DNA from: Propionibacteriaceae bacterium
Lineage (GTDB): Bacteria; Actinomycetota; Actinomycetes; Propionibacteriales; Propionibacteriaceae
Direction of reading: 5' to 3'
Assembly: GCA_031254155.1 (NCBI GenBank)
Contig: JAIRVA010000219.1
Location: 1-5,745, forward strand
Length of the DNA: 5,745 bases
In this document: piece after piece, positions 4,549 to 5,745 of the stretch
How positions within the stretch are numbered: position 1 is the first letter of the stretch
Layout: every line of letters begins with the position of its first letter
Translations under genes and position numbers: made by a program
The notes under the pieces: model-generated
Seen by the model: only the letters and a program-made list of their open reading frames with translations
What the model was told of the DNA's origin: nothing
Database searches by the model: none

Positions 4549-5745
4549 CTAGTCGGCGGATAGTGGTAAAGGTCCGCCCAGGCTCGCGCGGAGGGCCGCG
4601 TCGCCCGCCTGGGAGGAGATGAGGCGCCGCCGCTGCCCGATCCAGGCGATCACCATCGGGGTGACGGCGCCGAGCCAGGCCAGCGGGGAGGCCACACAGG
4701 CCCCCAAGAAGCCCCAGGCGCCGACGAGGAACAACCCGGCCAGGGCGCGGAACACGAGTTCCATGACGCCGGCGATGGTTGGTACCACGATCAGGCCGAG
4801 GCCCTGGAGACTGTTGCGGAGCAGGAACAGGAGGGCGAGCAGGACGTACAACGCGGAGTTGATCGCGAGGTACTGCCCGGCCATGGCGACGATCCCCGGC
4901 TCGCCGGCGCCGACGAACAACCGCACGAGGGGGGTGCCGAACGCGAAGACCACCGCGCCCACGACGAGGGCGACGCCGCTGGTCGTGAGGGCCATCCGGA
5001 ACACGGCCACCTGGATGCGCCGCCACTGCCGGGCCCCCCGGTTCTGGGCGACGAAGGTCGCCATGCCGATCCCGACCGACGCGAGCGGGGCCACCGCGGT
5101 CTGGTCGACGCGCAGCGCCGAGGTGAAAGCCGCGACCGCGTCGGACCCGAGCCCGTTGATCGCCACCTGCAAGATGAGCGACCCGACCGCGATGACGGAC
5201 ATCTGGAAGCCCATGGTGAGACCGAGCCGCGCGGACTCCCCGAGTTCGCGCCGGGTGAAGTGCCAGTCGGCCCGGGTGAGGTGCAGGGTGGGCATCCGGC
5301 GGGCGATGAGCAGGAGGCAGAGCCCGACCGAGACCAACTGGGCGGCCACCGTCGCGGCGGAGGCGCCGGCCACACCCAGGTGCAGCCGGGCGATGAAGAG
5401 GACGACGAGGCCGGCGTTGAGCACGCTCGCGATGATGAGGAAGTAGAGCGGGGTGCGGGAGTCGCCGAGGGCCCGGATGACCGCGGCCAGGAAGTTGTAC
5501 GTCATCGTCACCGCCGCGCCCGCGAACGTCACCGTGAGGAACCGGGTGGAGTTGTCGATGAGCTCGGGTGGCGTGTTGAGCAGGGTCAGGAGACCGCGCG
5601 CCCCCACGGTACCGATCAGAGTGATGACCGCGGCGATAGCGGCGGACACGACAATCCCGGCGGCGACGAGCCGTTTGAGCGCCGGGAGATTCCCGGCGCC
5701 GAAGGCCCGGGCGACCGGGATGGCGAGACCGTTCGCTGCCCCGAG
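4549..5745 (-). CDS. MATE family efflux transporter (N-terminus beyond window)
   Basis: The frame is open from the window edge to TAG at 4551-4549, giving 398 residues. Full MATE proteins run about 440-460, so roughly 50-60 residues are missing. The GTG at 5649 is not the real start, since conserved sequence continues upstream of it. Known for the family: inner-membrane, Na+- or H+-coupled antiporters exporting cationic drugs and dyes or metabolites, with 12 helices in two pseudo-symmetric halves. Visible, numbered from the edge: VARAFGAGN (11-19), its second-half counterpart VAQNRGARQ (232-240), and between them the signature RALGDSRTPLYF (91-102). RNSLQGLG (310-317) is the matching element of the C-terminal half. 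Many hydrophobic segments fill the rest, and a short polar tail ends LPLSAD. The substrate cannot be told from sequence. A NorM-like or DinF-like subfamily is possible. Confidence 0.92.
   Translation of the reverse strand, partial: LGAANGLAIPVARAFGAGNLPALKRLVAAGIVVSAAIAAVITLIGTVGARGLLTLLNTPPELIDNSTRFLTVTFAGAAVTMTYNFLAAVIRALGDSRTPLYFLIIASVLNAGLVVLFIARLHLGVAGASAATVAAQLVSVGLCLLLIARRMPTLHLTRADWHFTRRELGESARLGLTMGFQMSVIAVGSLILQVAINGLGSDAVAAFTSALRVDQTAVAPLASVGIGMATFVAQNRGARQWRRIQVAVFRMALTTSGVALVVGAVVFAFGTPLVRLFVGAGEPGIVAMAGQYLAINSALYVLLALLFLLRNSLQGLGLIVVPTIAGVMELVFRALAGLFLVGAWGFLGACVASPLAWLGAVTPMVIAWIGQRRRLISSQAGDAALRASLGGPLPLSAD

Overview
The window looks like ordinary chromosomal DNA from a GC-rich actinobacterium (Actinomycetota). 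GC content is high throughout by eye. Codon third positions are almost all G or C. Two genes appear to be read from leaderless promoters, where a TANNNT -10 box sits 6-7 bases before the ATG, as is common in this phylum. I cannot name the genus with confidence.

Layout: (1) Bases 1-396, minus strand, hold the first 132 residues of a glycogen debranching enzyme (GlgX), cut by the window edge. (2) Bases 397-524 are a divergent promoter region with a perfect 14-bp palindrome. (3) Bases 525-2588, plus strand, hold a complete NAD+-dependent DNA ligase (LigA). (4) Bases 2589-2697 hold a perfect 10-bp inverted repeat and a second leaderless promoter. (5) Bases 2698-2907, plus strand, encode a 69-residue single-span membrane protein that I do not recognise. 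(6) Bases 2908-3126 are a convergent spacer with two tandem, related, imperfect palindromes (REP-like). (7) Bases 3127-4470, minus strand, hold a complete NADP-type glutamate dehydrogenase (GdhA) with a strong ribosome binding site. (8) Bases 4471-4548 carry the gdhA promoter region and a short terminator-like hairpin for the upstream gene. (9) Bases 4549-5745, minus strand, hold most of a MATE-family efflux transporter whose N-terminus lies beyond the window edge.

The genes cover unrelated functions: glycogen breakdown, DNA joining, ammonia assimilation and drug or cation efflux. Each appears to have its own promoter, and I see no operon, mobile element, CRISPR array or defence cassette. I found no convincing new multi-gene system. 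The parts most worth a second look are non-coding: the tandem palindromes in the convergent spacer, the inverted repeat upstream of the small membrane protein gene, and the matched leaderless promoters.
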